Origin: JAWPMV01 sp038527215
GTDB taxonomy: Bacteria; Bacteroidota; Bacteroidia; J057
DNA length: 50,303 nt
Assembly: GCA_038527215.1 (NCBI GenBank)
Contig: JBCBGC010000050.1
Span: forward strand, 1 to 50,303
Reading direction: 5' to 3'
Shown here: piece after piece, positions 9,220-17,932 of the stretch
Numbering within the stretch: position 1 is the stretch's first letter
Layout: each line of letters starts with the position of its first letter
Position numbers and translations under genes: made by a program
The notes under the pieces: model-generated
Database searches by the model: none
Seen by the model: only the letters and a program-made list of their open reading frames with translations
Told to the model about the DNA's origin: nothing

Positions 9220-10974
9220 TCATCGGGTTGGGAGATTGCGCTTACCCCACCAGCGAGCCACAGGGTAGCGGAGATAAGTCGGTTCCGCATAAGGAGAGCG
9301 CTGGTAAATGAAATTCAACTGGGCGTAGGGGTTTTTGACAAAGGTAGAATCCGTCGCCTTTTTTTCTTCAAATGCTTCCCGCAGACCGGGGTTTTCGCCC
9401 AACATTTCCACCGCTGCATCCTCAAAGACATAGGGAGAGAAATACTCCTTGCGCATCAGCACTCCATCAAAATAATTCCATCGGAAATAAGAGTCCTGGG
9501 CCACGGGTTCGAGCACATGGGAAATAAAGCGGTTGCGAATCTGGTCCATCCATATCACCTGATCGCCAGCATAAAATTGTATGGCCTGGGTATCAAGACG
9601 TGGGTTGACTTCGGTATGATAAAAATGCCCTTCATACGGTCGGCCCATGCTTTTTACCTCGTCCATATAACTCACCTCGACCTCCAATCGAATGTCCTCA
9701 TTGAGGCTTTCCATCAGCACCCCATTCCGCTTCAACTGGGCAATCACTTCGGTATAGGCCTGCGGAATGATATAGGCTTCCGGCACCGAGACAAAATCTG
9801 TAGGCAGATAATGCTGGTAGAAGGGAATATATTTTTTGTAAGGTTTAGACCGGTCGTAAAAAAGCCGCTGTCCACCGGTTAGCTCGCTTTCCAGATAGGT
9901 CGCTTCATAGCCTGCAAAGAGTAAGTGCGTGGTGTCATTTTTGTCCAATACCCATCTTACGGGAAAATCCTCTGCTTCCTGGTCAAATCTACGAGCCGCA
10001 TCCACCAGAGAAGTAATGCGTTCATAATCCTGATTGGCTTTCTGAATCAGCAGCGCAAGAAATACGTAGGTCGCTCTTACCCGGGCATCAAAAGCCTTTA
10101 ACATATGCGCTTCCGTAATAAATGACATGGTTTGGAACAAAGCCGCATAACCTGAGCTATAGCGTGGCAGGTCCAGAAAATCCGCAATGCCCTGATCTGG
10201 GGTTCGGCCCACACTATTAACATAGGGGCAGACGGGGATATTCATGTTACCCATTTGCTCGATCAAGCCAGGCACCAGATTTTCTTGCATATACGCGGCC
10301 ACATCCGGCTGGAGTTTATCCTGCTGGGTGGGGATGAGGGTCAGGTCCGCCTGATAGTCGGCTCCGTTGGTGGTGTGGGTATCCACAAACAAGTCGGGTA
10401 ACCACCGGTGAAAAATCTCCGCAAAACTTTTGGCATTGCGGGTATCGGCTTTGATGAAATCCCGGTTCAGGTCATAGTTCCGGGCGTTGCCTCGAAAGCC
10501 ATAGGCCGCAGGACCATCCTGATTGGCGCGGCTGCAGCAGCCTCGGTTCAGCATTCCCCCAATGTTATAAGCCGGAATGATGCCGATGACCACATGGTCC
10601 AGATAGGCCTTCATCTCAGGATCGCGCACCAGATCACGAGCCAGCATCATGCTGGCATCTACCCCGCAAGGCTCGCCCGGATGGATGGCATTGTTGATCA
10701 GTAAAAAGAGGCGATCTCCTAGCTCGACAGGGCTGCTGAGCCCTTCTCGGGAAATCAGCACCAGGTGGATGGGTTTACCAGCATCCGAAATACCGGCTTC
10801 TACCATACGCACCTGCGCATATTGGTCATCCAACTGTTGATAGAAAGCAATTGCTTCTTCATAGGTGGCCGTTTCTTTTCCGTTTGACTGTTCAAAAGGA
10901 ATGAGGAGTTCCTGGCCAGACAGGAAGGAGGAAAAGGACAAAAGGGTACAAAGGGAGAGGAGAAGTTTCTTCAT
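9220..10974 (-). CDS. Secreted M14-family zinc carboxypeptidase
   Basis: I start it at ATG 10974 rather than the in-frame upstream codon at 11013, because MKKLLLSLCTLLSFSSFLSG is a clean signal peptide and the longer form would overlap the upstream gene. The M14 zinc site is visible: HPGEPCGVDAS (first His and Glu ligands) and VDTHTTNG (third ligand His). A catalytic-Glu candidate lies in FITEAHML. About 250 C-terminal residues extend past the peptidase fold. It probably trims peptides in the periplasm or outside the cell. It lies 13 bp after the DUF3592-like gene and 3 bp before the histidine kinase, in one operon. Confidence 0.9.
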   Translation of the reverse strand: MKKLLLSLCTLLSFSSFLSGQELLIPFEQSNGKETATYEEAIAFYQQLDDQYAQVRMVEAGISDAGKPIHLVLISREGLSSPVELGDRLFLLINNAIHPGEPCGVDASMMLARDLVRDPEMKAYLDHVVIGIIPAYNIGGMLNRGCCSRANQDGPAAYGFRGNARNYDLNRDFIKADTRNAKSFAEIFHRWLPDLFVDTHTTNGADYQADLTLIPTQQDKLQPDVAAYMQENLVPGLIEQMGNMNIPVCPYVNSVGRTPDQGIADFLDLPRYSSGYAALFQTMSFITEAHMLKAFDARVRATYVFLALLIQKANQDYERITSLVDAARRFDQEAEDFPVRWVLDKNDTTHLLFAGYEATYLESELTGGQRLFYDRSKPYKKYIPFYQHYLPTDFVSVPEAYIIPQAYTEVIAQLKRNGVLMESLNEDIRLEVEVSYMDEVKSMGRPYEGHFYHTEVNPRLDTQAIQFYAGDQVIWMDQIRNRFISHVLEPVAQDSYFRWNYFDGVLMRKEYFSPYVFEDAAVEMLGENPGLREAFEEKKATDSTFVKNPYAQLNFIYQRSPYAEPTYLRYPVARWWGKRNLPTR

Positions 10975-10987
10975 AGACCATTTTGGC

Positions 10988-11848
10988 TTAGAGCATATAG
11001 AAAATCCAGGCAATGGTGCCGTGAATCAGTAGGGTTAGCAAAGGTAAAATTAATCCTGCGCCTTGAAAGAGGGAAAGCGCCTGATACTGCCCGCCGGGCA
11101 GGATGTGAATACTGGGACGGATGGTGTCAAACAAGACGGCATAGGTCGGATCAGCTTTGGCGTATAGCAGACGCTCCAGGAGGTCATCTTCCAGCAGATG
11201 AGCCAGATGAGTATCCCCTTTTACCTGGTAAGTTTTGCCATCTATCGCCTTAAATGAAAAAGTATAGCGATACACAGGGCTGTTATTGATTTCGGCCCCA
11301 GTCTTTTCCTTTTCTATCAAGGTCCCTTTGGCCAGCAAGCCATAGCGCAGGAGGTCAATTCGCTTGAAATTCTGCCGAAAGGCATACAGAATCATGCCCA
11401 GGCCGATCAGGGGAAAGAGCACCACAAAGGCTGCCCAGGCTGGAAAGGTGGCTCTTCGGGCTCCCACCAAACGGGATTCAAGCCCATCCGAAGGGTTGAC
11501 TTCAATAGGGCAGTTCGCCCCTGTTTGATACATACCGGCAGGGCCAAAACCCGATCCCAGGGAGACTTCCCCATCCCAGGTGTAGCGGTAAGTATACTCC
11601 ATGACCCGTTGCTCATTGACATAGGAAGAGGTAGCCGAAATAGCGGTTATTTCTCCCTGCTGGGCTTCCCAGGAAGTCCACTCAAACCAGTAGCGCGCTT
11701 CAGAATTCATAAAAAACACCCAAAAGAAGATCATGCCAAAGCAGAGGAAAAACCAGCCCATCTGTTGCACGGTGCCACGGGTCAGAATAATCAGACGAGA
11801 GAGGAGACTCAACGAGCGGGGAGGCGGGGAAAGGATAGGGTTTTCCAT
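10988..11848 (-). CDS. DUF3592-like integral membrane protein
   Basis: 286 residues. Membrane segments are at about 33-52 (WFFLCFGMIFFWVFFMN), 135-157 (AAFVVLFPLIGLGMILYAF) and the C-terminus (GLILPLLTLLIHGTIAWIF). Two soluble beta-rich lobes lie between them (YTYRYTWDGEVSLG; VYRYTFSFKAIDGKTYQVKG), the alternating layout of DUF3592 proteins, whose function is unknown. It is the first gene of the leftward operon with the M14 peptidase, histidine kinase and lipoprotein, so it probably serves the envelope. Family assignment rests on pattern recognition only. Confidence 0.75.
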   Translation of the reverse strand: MENPILSPPPRSLSLLSRLIILTRGTVQQMGWFFLCFGMIFFWVFFMNSEARYWFEWTSWEAQQGEITAISATSSYVNEQRVMEYTYRYTWDGEVSLGSGFGPAGMYQTGANCPIEVNPSDGLESRLVGARRATFPAWAAFVVLFPLIGLGMILYAFRQNFKRIDLLRYGLLAKGTLIEKEKTGAEINNSPVYRYTFSFKAIDGKTYQVKGDTHLAHLLEDDLLERLLYAKADPTYAVLFDTIRPSIHILPGGQYQALSLFQGAGLILPLLTLLIHGTIAWIFYML

Positions 11849-12063
11849 AGCGGCTCATCAGGTTTGAGGCTTTTTGAAAATTACAGGCTTTTTTGATGAT
11901 TTGGAAGTTGGGAGGGTGAAAAAGGTGGAAAAAGTGGGAGCGGCATCGCTAGCATTTCGATATTTCTATTCTGGAAATAGTAGCGGCTTTTTTATGCAAG
12001 CATGCTATCTTTATTTGTTCTTGAGTCTCAGATTCAGAAAGGTCTTATGTATAATCAACAAGC

Positions 12064-13278
12064 ATGGCAGGTTTAGGCAAAGGTAAGGGCATAGGGGGAC
12101 TGGTGATCGGCAGCCTGCTTCTGTTAAGAATGTGCGATCCTGGCGTTTGTGGCAAGGCCTTTAAGGGCTGCAACATTGGCTCTAGCGCCAGGTACGTCGA
12201 TGATATGCCTTACGTGCCCAAAAGTGCCGATGAGTTGGGAGAGGGAGCCCGGTATGCAGATAATATGGATGACTTTATCAGGGCAGCAGAGGATGGTTCC
12301 TTTAGGCGGATAGAGTCTGCGGATCTGGAAACCAAAGTTGGCGATTGGGTAGAGGAGGTTGATTTTGCCAGTGATTTACTGGATGCGATTGAAGAGGAAG
12401 AGGTGCCGGAAGAGCTTGAGCCCATCGAAGACACCCCCCACGCATTAGACCTATATGCCCTGCAGACTGGCCAAAAAGTCCCCAATCATTATGCCGTCTA
12501 TTATAGCCGCAAAACGGGCCAGAATTTTGATGCGCCCTCAAATGTCTATGATGGGTATGTCCTGATAGACTTTGAGAAACGAGCGATCTCTACCACTCAA
12601 TCCTTGGTGATAGGAGAGACAAACGAGGAGCTCATTGACTCTCTGGTAGGCTCATATGCTGGCAAAAAACTGGTAGTAAAAAATGCTACCCCTGAAATAA
12701 TGGAGCAATTGGGTAAATCCGGGATTCGCTTTTTTATGGATTTTAATATTCTGGCCCGACATGGGCTGATGGCTCGCCGATACTTCCGACCTATTTTCTT
12801 AAGACAGGGTTCCATCACCAGACAAACAACCCATAACTTCAGGATTAAGCATTCCAGAGAAATTGAATCGGTACATCAGCTGAGAGCAACATTGTTACAA
12901 GCGGAAGAGGATGGACTGTATCCTGTGGTTATATATGACAACCATAAAAAGGATCTTAGGCCTTCTATCGCTCAGGAACTCTCCCACAGCTCCCATTTGG
13001 TGATCAGCTGTCATTCCGCGCGTATTTCGAATCTCCAGGCTCCTTGGGAAACCAGTGACTATCTATACCTGCCCTATATGCTCAAAGCCTTAAAGAAAGT
13101 GCAAAACAATCTGCTCAAGACCAGTCCGGTTGAATTTCTCAGCAACTTTTCGAAAGCCTACCAAAATGAGCTAAATGTTCTTGGGGCAAAAGAAAAAACC
13201 GTTACCGTTGGGCTTATTTCCAGTGGAGCAGGGGTAGCCAGCATGGCCATTTTTATTACCGATGAAAAGGAGCAGTAA
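12064..13278 (+). CDS. Hypothetical protein with N-terminal membrane anchor
   Basis: 404 residues that I do not recognise. The N-terminus is Lys/Gly-rich, followed by a short hydrophobic stretch (IGGLVIGSLLLLRMC) that could anchor it; Cys residues follow at about 24, 29 and 36. Residues 45-135 are strongly acidic. The C-terminal part (about 150-400) looks like a folded alpha/beta domain (KVPNHYAVYYSRKTG, GLYPVVIYDNHKKDLRP, SHLVISCHSARISN, VTVGLISSGAGVASMAIFI). It stands alone, between a leftward operon and a rightward thioesterase gene. A TATCTTTA sequence at 12006-12013 resembles a -7 box. A lipoprotein is possible but the Cys context is poor. No function is proposed. Confidence 0.7.
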   Translation: MAGLGKGKGIGGLVIGSLLLLRMCDPGVCGKAFKGCNIGSSARYVDDMPYVPKSADELGEGARYADNMDDFIRAAEDGSFRRIESADLETKVGDWVEEVDFASDLLDAIEEEEVPEELEPIEDTPHALDLYALQTGQKVPNHYAVYYSRKTGQNFDAPSNVYDGYVLIDFEKRAISTTQSLVIGETNEELIDSLVGSYAGKKLVVKNATPEIMEQLGKSGIRFFMDFNILARHGLMARRYFRPIFLRQGSITRQTTHNFRIKHSREIESVHQLRATLLQAEEDGLYPVVIYDNHKKDLRPSIAQELSHSSHLVISCHSARISNLQAPWETSDYLYLPYMLKALKKVQNNLLKTSPVEFLSNFSKAYQNELNVLGAKEKTVTVGLISSGAGVASMAIFITDEKEQ

Positions 13279-13582
13279 AAAAATATAAGCGCGAATCCAC
13301 CTAAAGCCCTCGCCAGCCTCCTACGCTTTTTTCAGATACCTAATTAATCGTTCATCAAGCCGACCTGCAGACTAGGGGAACCATTATCGGCGCTAACTGT
13401 GGCTATTGGTTAAAGTAAGTACCCGTTTCAGAAGCCGGGTAAATAATCATAGAAAAAGGGGAAATTAGCATCAATTGGGACACTTATGTAAAAAGTAGTC
13501 CTGCCCTGCCTATGATTAAACAAAAAAAATTTTTATTTGCAGGAACTACTACAAAATCGCCCTCATCTCGAACGCTGGATTA
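13279..13582. other. Intergenic region with an imperfect inverted repeat
   Basis: About 300 bp with no credible gene. AGTAGTCCTGC (13494-13504) and GCAGGAACTACT (13539-13550) pair over 11 bp with a one-base bulge around an A/T-rich loop. This sits 33 bp before the thioesterase start and may be an operator or leader hairpin. A smaller TACCCG/CGGGTA hairpin lies at 13420-13441. Confidence 0.5.
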
Positions 13583-13987
13583 ATGAGAAAGTCCCATACC
13601 GAAATCACCGTCAGAAGCTGGACCCTGGACCTCTACGGTCAGGTCAGTAATGCCAAATTCCTGGAATTTTTGGAAGAAGCCCGCTGGAACCATTTTCAGG
13701 GTTTTTTCGAATCGGGCATTTTCATGGATATCGGGCTGGCCTTCGTCCTGGTCAACGTGAACCTCAACTACCGTTCCGCCGCTGGCCTGGGGGATATATT
13801 GGATATAGAAACCTTTATTACCCGGATTGGAGAAAAAAGTATTACCCTCGGCCATCGCATGACCAAGAAAGGCTCTGGCAAACCTGTCATTGATGGTTCA
13901 GTAACCTTTGTAGTGAAGGATCTGGAAAAAGGCATCGCCGTGCCGATTACCGGACGCATGCGAGATATGTTTGAGCGGGAGGACTAG
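13583..13987 (+). CDS. Acyl-CoA thioesterase, 4-hydroxybenzoyl-CoA/YbgC hotdog family
   Basis: 134 residues, the normal length of a single hotdog domain. The family motif is seen near residue 14: TLDLYGQVSNAKFLEFLEEAR matches the Asp-x(2)-Gly-His/Gln-Val-Asn-N pattern, with the catalytic Asp at about 16. Such enzymes hydrolyse acyl-CoA thioesters in the cytosol; the substrate cannot be read from the sequence. The stop codon shares the tetranucleotide CTAG with the stop of the convergent AAA+ gene, so the two genes overlap by 4 bp and no terminator fits between them. Confidence 0.85.
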   Translation: MRKSHTEITVRSWTLDLYGQVSNAKFLEFLEEARWNHFQGFFESGIFMDIGLAFVLVNVNLNYRSAAGLGDILDIETFITRIGEKSITLGHRMTKKGSGKPVIDGSVTFVVKDLEKGIAVPITGRMRDMFERED

Positions 13988-16617
13988 AATCCCAGCTTGC
14001 CAGATGCGCCCTCTTCAAAAAGACCGTCCTTGCCAGGGACAAAATCCATTACATCTTCCTTTATCAATTCTCCCAGCATTTCGGGGGTCCGCTGATCTGA
14101 AGGCACCATGGCCAAGCGCAGGTGCTGATTTTTGATGGCCTTTTCAATTACTTTCCGCACGGCCCGCGCGTTACCAAAGAATTTGGATTTGCGGTCATGC
14201 ATATAAGAGAAGTAAGCATGAAGATGGGTCTGCGCATCCTGGGAAGGAATGATTTTTTCCCGCGCCAGAATCATCAGGGCAATCTCCGTCAACTGATCTG
14301 CGGAGAAGTCTTCAAACTCTAATTTGCGATCAAAGCGAGAACGCAAGCCCGGGTTGACTTCCAGAAAGTGTTTCATTTTATCCGGATAACCCGCAGTGAT
14401 CACAATCAGTTCTCCCCGCAGGTCCTCCATCCGTTTTAGCAGGGTTTCCACGGCCTCTCTGCCAAAATCATTGGCTCCCCCTCCCGTCAATGAGTAGGCC
14501 TCATCAATGAAGAGTACCCCTCCGCGCGCTTTTTCAATGGCGGCGGCCGTTTTGACGGCGGTTTGGCCTACATGAGAAGCCACCAGTTTTTCCCGGTCTA
14601 CTTCCTCCAGGTTACCTCGTTCCAGAATCCCCAGGGCCCGGTAAATGGTTCCCAGCAGTCTCGCGACCGTGGTTTTTCCCGTTCCGGGATTTCCTACAAA
14701 GACCGTGTGCAGAGAAAAGCGGTTGAGCACGTCTTTACCCACCTCCTGGTAAAAGCGGACCAGCTTTACCAACTCGTTTACTTCTTGCTTGACTTTATCC
14801 AGCCCTACCAATTCATTGAGTTCGTCCAGGGCTTCGTGCAGCAACTCTTCGTCTATCGGAATATCGGGCCGTTTTTGGCTCCGGGATTCGAAGATTTCTT
14901 CTATATCTACCGCCTCTACCGTAGAGAGTTCATCCTCAGTGAGGTCTTCCACCTTGGTATTGCGCATCAGGCGCAGCCCGAGGTTCATTTTTGCTTCATT
15001 GATTAAGGAAAGGGCGTAGCGGGCATTGCCAAAGCTGCGGTCCCGGTTGCGATAGGACTCGGTGAGCTTTTGCTTCAGCATGAGTTCTGCCTCCTTCGTG
15101 AAGTTCACCAGGTTTTTCTTAGCCCCCATCTGAGCAATTTCAATCAATTCTTGTGGGGTGTAATCCGGAAAGTCAAAGCGCATGTTAAAACGCGACTTCA
15201 GCCCGGGGTTTGATTGAAGGAATCCCTCCATTTCTTTGGGATAGCCAGCCACCACAATGGCCAGGTCTCCTTTGCCACTGGACATTTCTTTCACCAGCAA
15301 CTCAATCACTTCCCGCCCGTAGTCTTTATTATCATCATTTCCCCGGGAAAGGGCATAGGCTTCATCGATGAACAAAATGCCCCCTCTGGCTTTATCGATC
15401 GCCGCTTTTACTTTCGGTGCAGTCTGTCCGATGTACTCGCCAATAATATCCGAACGGTCTACCTCATGGGTATGACCCCGACTCAGCAAACCAAGTTTCT
15501 TATAGATATGTCCCAGCATCCGGGCCACCGTTGTCTTGCCTGTTCCCGGATTACCGGTAAAGACCACGTGCAGGTTGGCGGGCTGCTGGTCATCAAAGCC
15601 TTTGTCCCGGCGGATATTGAGGAAGTTCAGGTACTGGGCATATTCTCGAATGCGCTCCTTCACTTCTTCCAGGCCAATCAGGGCATCCATTTCTGCCAGG
15701 GCTTCTTCCAGGGTTTGTTTGTCTACTTCCTGAGGAGCGGTGCTGGTCAAAAACTGGGTATTGCCTTCCTCGGGGCGTAGCAACTGGCTTTCCCCCTCGA
15801 TGAATTCCCCGCCTACTGTAAAAGGCACCACCCCAATGAGGTTGTCCATGAAGACAATTTCCACGGTATAGTTATCCGGGAACCAGGTTCCTTTATGATC
15901 AGAGCCCCAACCAGAAGTCATGGTAAAGGTTTTGGTTTTCGTTTCCACCTTCACCAACTCTACCGTTCTACCTTTTAATTGTCGGGCATCATTATAGAAG
16001 TTGAAAATCACTTCGGCCATCCAGGGACGGTCCAATTGATTGGTAAATTCCAGAGCAATCCAGACAAAGCGGGTATCCTTGCTCGCAAAGTGCGTATGGA
16101 AGGTCCGGTTCTGAGGCTTGCCATCGGTATTGCTGCCTTCGTACAGGCGCGCCTGGCCGATATCCAAATAGGGATTTTCGGACCCACTGACCAGGCCTAC
16201 CTCATATACAAAGAAAGGCGTCTGACTGATTTTCTCTCCATCTATGTAGGCTTCCCAAAAGTAATGACCTTCTTTCCAGAAGAGGCCTCTTTTTTCCATG
16301 CCCCAGCCTTCGCGTACGTATACGATGTTCTGGTTCTTGGTAATGCGGCGGTTTACTTCAATCGAACAGATTTCCTGCGGTTTTCTCCGACGATCTTGTT
16401 GCAGGGCAAAAGCTTTCAGTTGGATCGTGGTGTCCCAATCCTCCTCGTCAAAGAGTTTATTGAAAAAGGAGAACTCCGCATATATATAGGTGAGTTCATT
16501 GCGGTCAAATACCTGGCGGTACTTCTTTTTGCTTTCCGCCAACCATTCCGTCGACGCATAGGTCTTAAGCGCTTTAAATTTATGCTTAACAAAGTCGGAT
16601 GGTTTTTGATGGCTCAT
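13984..16617 (-). CDS. Double AAA+ ATPase (CbxX/CfqX/SpoVK-type) with N-terminal beta domain
   Basis: 877 residues. The first 300 or so form an unrecognised beta-rich region with repeated aromatic strands (RGLFWKEGHYFWEAYIDG, KGTWFPDNYTVEIVFMDN). Two AAA+ modules of the CbbX/SpoVK/EccA type follow. Module 1 has Walker A GNPGTGKTTVARMLG near 355 and Walker B GGILFIDEAYAL. Module 2 has Walker A GNPGTGKTTVARLLG near 640 and Walker B GGVLFIDEAYSL. Both carry the typical IGLEEVK/VGLDKVK lead-in and R-finger-like RSRFN/RSRFD. Known relatives remodel proteins such as inhibited Rubisco or secretion substrates; the target here is unknown. The beta region may bind it. Predicted cytosolic. Convergent, with 4-bp overlap, with the thioesterase gene. 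Confidence 0.9.
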   Translation of the reverse strand: MSHQKPSDFVKHKFKALKTYASTEWLAESKKKYRQVFDRNELTYIYAEFSFFNKLFDEEDWDTTIQLKAFALQQDRRRKPQEICSIEVNRRITKNQNIVYVREGWGMEKRGLFWKEGHYFWEAYIDGEKISQTPFFVYEVGLVSGSENPYLDIGQARLYEGSNTDGKPQNRTFHTHFASKDTRFVWIALEFTNQLDRPWMAEVIFNFYNDARQLKGRTVELVKVETKTKTFTMTSGWGSDHKGTWFPDNYTVEIVFMDNLIGVVPFTVGGEFIEGESQLLRPEEGNTQFLTSTAPQEVDKQTLEEALAEMDALIGLEEVKERIREYAQYLNFLNIRRDKGFDDQQPANLHVVFTGNPGTGKTTVARMLGHIYKKLGLLSRGHTHEVDRSDIIGEYIGQTAPKVKAAIDKARGGILFIDEAYALSRGNDDNKDYGREVIELLVKEMSSGKGDLAIVVAGYPKEMEGFLQSNPGLKSRFNMRFDFPDYTPQELIEIAQMGAKKNLVNFTKEAELMLKQKLTESYRNRDRSFGNARYALSLINEAKMNLGLRLMRNTKVEDLTEDELSTVEAVDIEEIFESRSQKRPDIPIDEELLHEALDELNELVGLDKVKQEVNELVKLVRFYQEVGKDVLNRFSLHTVFVGNPGTGKTTVARLLGTIYRALGILERGNLEEVDREKLVASHVGQTAVKTAAAIEKARGGVLFIDEAYSLTGGGANDFGREAVETLLKRMEDLRGELIVITAGYPDKMKHFLEVNPGLRSRFDRKLEFEDFSADQLTEIALMILAREKIIPSQDAQTHLHAYFSYMHDRKSKFFGNARAVRKVIEKAIKNQHLRLAMVPSDQRTPEMLGELIKEDVMDFVPGKDGLFEEGASGKLGF

Positions 16618-16890
16618 GAATGTTCAATCCCTATAGGTGTGGGCTAAAAATACAAAAATTGTGGTTTTTCCCGCCTATGCAAATCCCATTTCCGCAAATA
16701 CGCGAGTTTGGTAGCAAATCCGGTTTCAGCGGTTAGGGTCTCTGCGGGAATGGTCATACTCCGCTGGACATTGCTAACAAAAACCCTTACAAAACACAAC
16801 AAAAAGTGCGGATTTTAAAACTTCCGTAGAATCGGATGGTCTGGATTCTTGGAACGGAATTTGTTCTTTCTGGCACATAACATGGTATGC

Positions 16891-16928
16891 ACTTCCTACC
16901 TTGGAGCAAGGCCTCCAAAATGGGAAGT
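16891..16928. other. Nested hairpin of unknown role
   Basis: Outer arms ACTTCC (16891-16896) / GGAAGT (16923-16928) enclose inner arms TTGGAG (16901-16906) / CTCCAA (16913-16918) around the loop CAAGGC. A T-rich stretch follows at 16928-16942. It could be a terminator-like element or a protein-binding site; no gene lies directly upstream on the plus strand. Confidence 0.4.
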
Positions 16929-17047
16929 ATTTGGGGTTTTTAAAAAGGTAAGATTTACCGTGAGTTGACGAGAAGAAGAAAAGTGAAAAAATTCACTAAA
17001 AATTAGAAAAAAGTCGTTTTGAGATTTTTTTAATTCCAAAATTCTTC

Positions 17048-17055
17048 TATGTTTG
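17048..17055 (+). promoter_or_regulatory. Candidate -7 box (TATGTTTG)
   Basis: Full match to the Bacteroidota -7 consensus TAnnTTTG. The nearest TTTG (17018-17021) is 26 bp upstream, longer than the usual 17-23, so the -33 box is doubtful. It would serve the AraC-type gene. Confidence 0.3.
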
Positions 17056-17284
17056 ATTCATAACAAGTGTCAGAATTGACATCAAAGATGTGGGCTTCCG
17101 CATCGATTTGGGGTTTTCATTTTACTGATATGTTGAGCCGATCCTAGCGGTTGGCGTAATCGCACGAAGAACGCTTTTGATTGGGGTTCGGCGACCCAGG
17201 CATCACCATGTCGTGATCTGTTATGCGGATCACTGTCGCTCAGTTATGTGCATTATGTATGGTTGGCAAATTCATAAAAAAATG

Positions 17285-17692
17285 ATGAAATCACGCTTTA
17301 CACCTAGCAATCCAAGATTGCTTCAGCTCTTTGACAAACACGCTGACGCCTATTTAAATAGGCAGTTGGATGGGGACACCTACACCACTAAAGTAAATCG
17401 TCTGTTGATCAGACAATTGAAAAACGAATCCCCAGGGATTGAAGTGGTGGCAGACCATCTGTCTATGAGTGTCCGTAGTCTGCAAATGAAGCTGAAAGAG
17501 GAAGGCACCAGCTACCAAAAGTTGCTGAATGCCGTGCGGAAAAATCTGGCTATTGCGTATTTACAAGACCGTAAAGTCAGCAAGGGGGAGATCGCTTACC
17601 TGCTCGGTTTCTCAGAAATCAGCGTTTTCTCACGCACCTTTAAGAAATGGACGGGCAAGAGCCCATCTGAATACCAGGCAGCGCTGGTATAA
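17285..17692 (+). CDS. AraC-type transcription factor reduced to its DNA-binding half
   Basis: The likely product begins at one of two adjacent Met codons (17282/17285) and is about 135 residues. The frame stays open back to 17177 but that part (MIGVRRPRHHH...) does not look like protein. Residues 35-135 are a complete AraC/XylS double helix-turn-helix (VVADHLSMSVRSLQMKLKEE and IAYLLGFSEISVFSRTFKKW, ending GKSPSEYQ). The remnant ahead of it (RLLQLFDKHADAYLNRQL) resembles the junction in OruR-type regulators of about 330 residues, whose N-terminal ligand-binding domain is absent. It may be a stand-alone DNA-binding protein or a 5'-truncated gene. A strong terminator follows directly, which argues that it is expressed. 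Confidence 0.75.
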   Translation: MKSRFTPSNPRLLQLFDKHADAYLNRQLDGDTYTTKVNRLLIRQLKNESPGIEVVADHLSMSVRSLQMKLKEEGTSYQKLLNAVRKNLAIAYLQDRKVSKGEIAYLLGFSEISVFSRTFKKWTGKSPSEYQAALV

Positions 17693-17706
17693 ATCCACAA
17701 AATTAT

Positions 17707-17744
17707 GAGAGACCATGGACCCGTGTCCATGGTCTCTCTTTTTT
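17707..17744 (+). terminator. Strong intrinsic terminator after the AraC-type gene
   Basis: A perfect 14-bp stem GAGAGACCATGGAC (17707-17720) / GTCCATGGTCTCTC (17725-17738) with loop CCGT, then TTTTTT (17739-17744), 15 bp past the stop. Confidence 0.93.
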
Positions 17745-17932
17745 ATGTCTACAGGTCCGTCTCATTTTGAGAGGGATCTTCTCATTTTGTTTCCTTTCGT
17801 CCTGTTTATTGCGCGTTTGACCGAGCCTCTATCCTTTCTCTCTTTCCCCCTGCCTGCATTTTTTGTCACTTATTTCCTTTGTTCTTACATGGTCAAATGG
17901 GAACTTTGCCCCTGAACCTGTGATCAATCTTT

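Larger units (their letters stand above)
16618..17284. other. Long non-coding stretch upstream of the AraC-type gene
   Basis: About 665 bp with no credible gene. It holds the promoter area of the leftward AAA+ gene, the hairpin at 16891-16928, and an A/T-rich segment ending in a perfect -7 box at 17048-17055. If that box is used, the AraC-type mRNA has a leader of roughly 220 nt. Confidence 0.6.

Noticed and set aside
11874..12086. 70-codon rightward frame before the 404-aa gene
   Set aside because: Overlaps the better start at 12064, compositionally odd, no ribosome site.
17177..17284. N-terminal extension of the AraC-type protein
   Set aside because: MIGVRRPRHHHVVICYADHC-like residues do not resemble the ligand-binding domain of this family; likely leader sequence.
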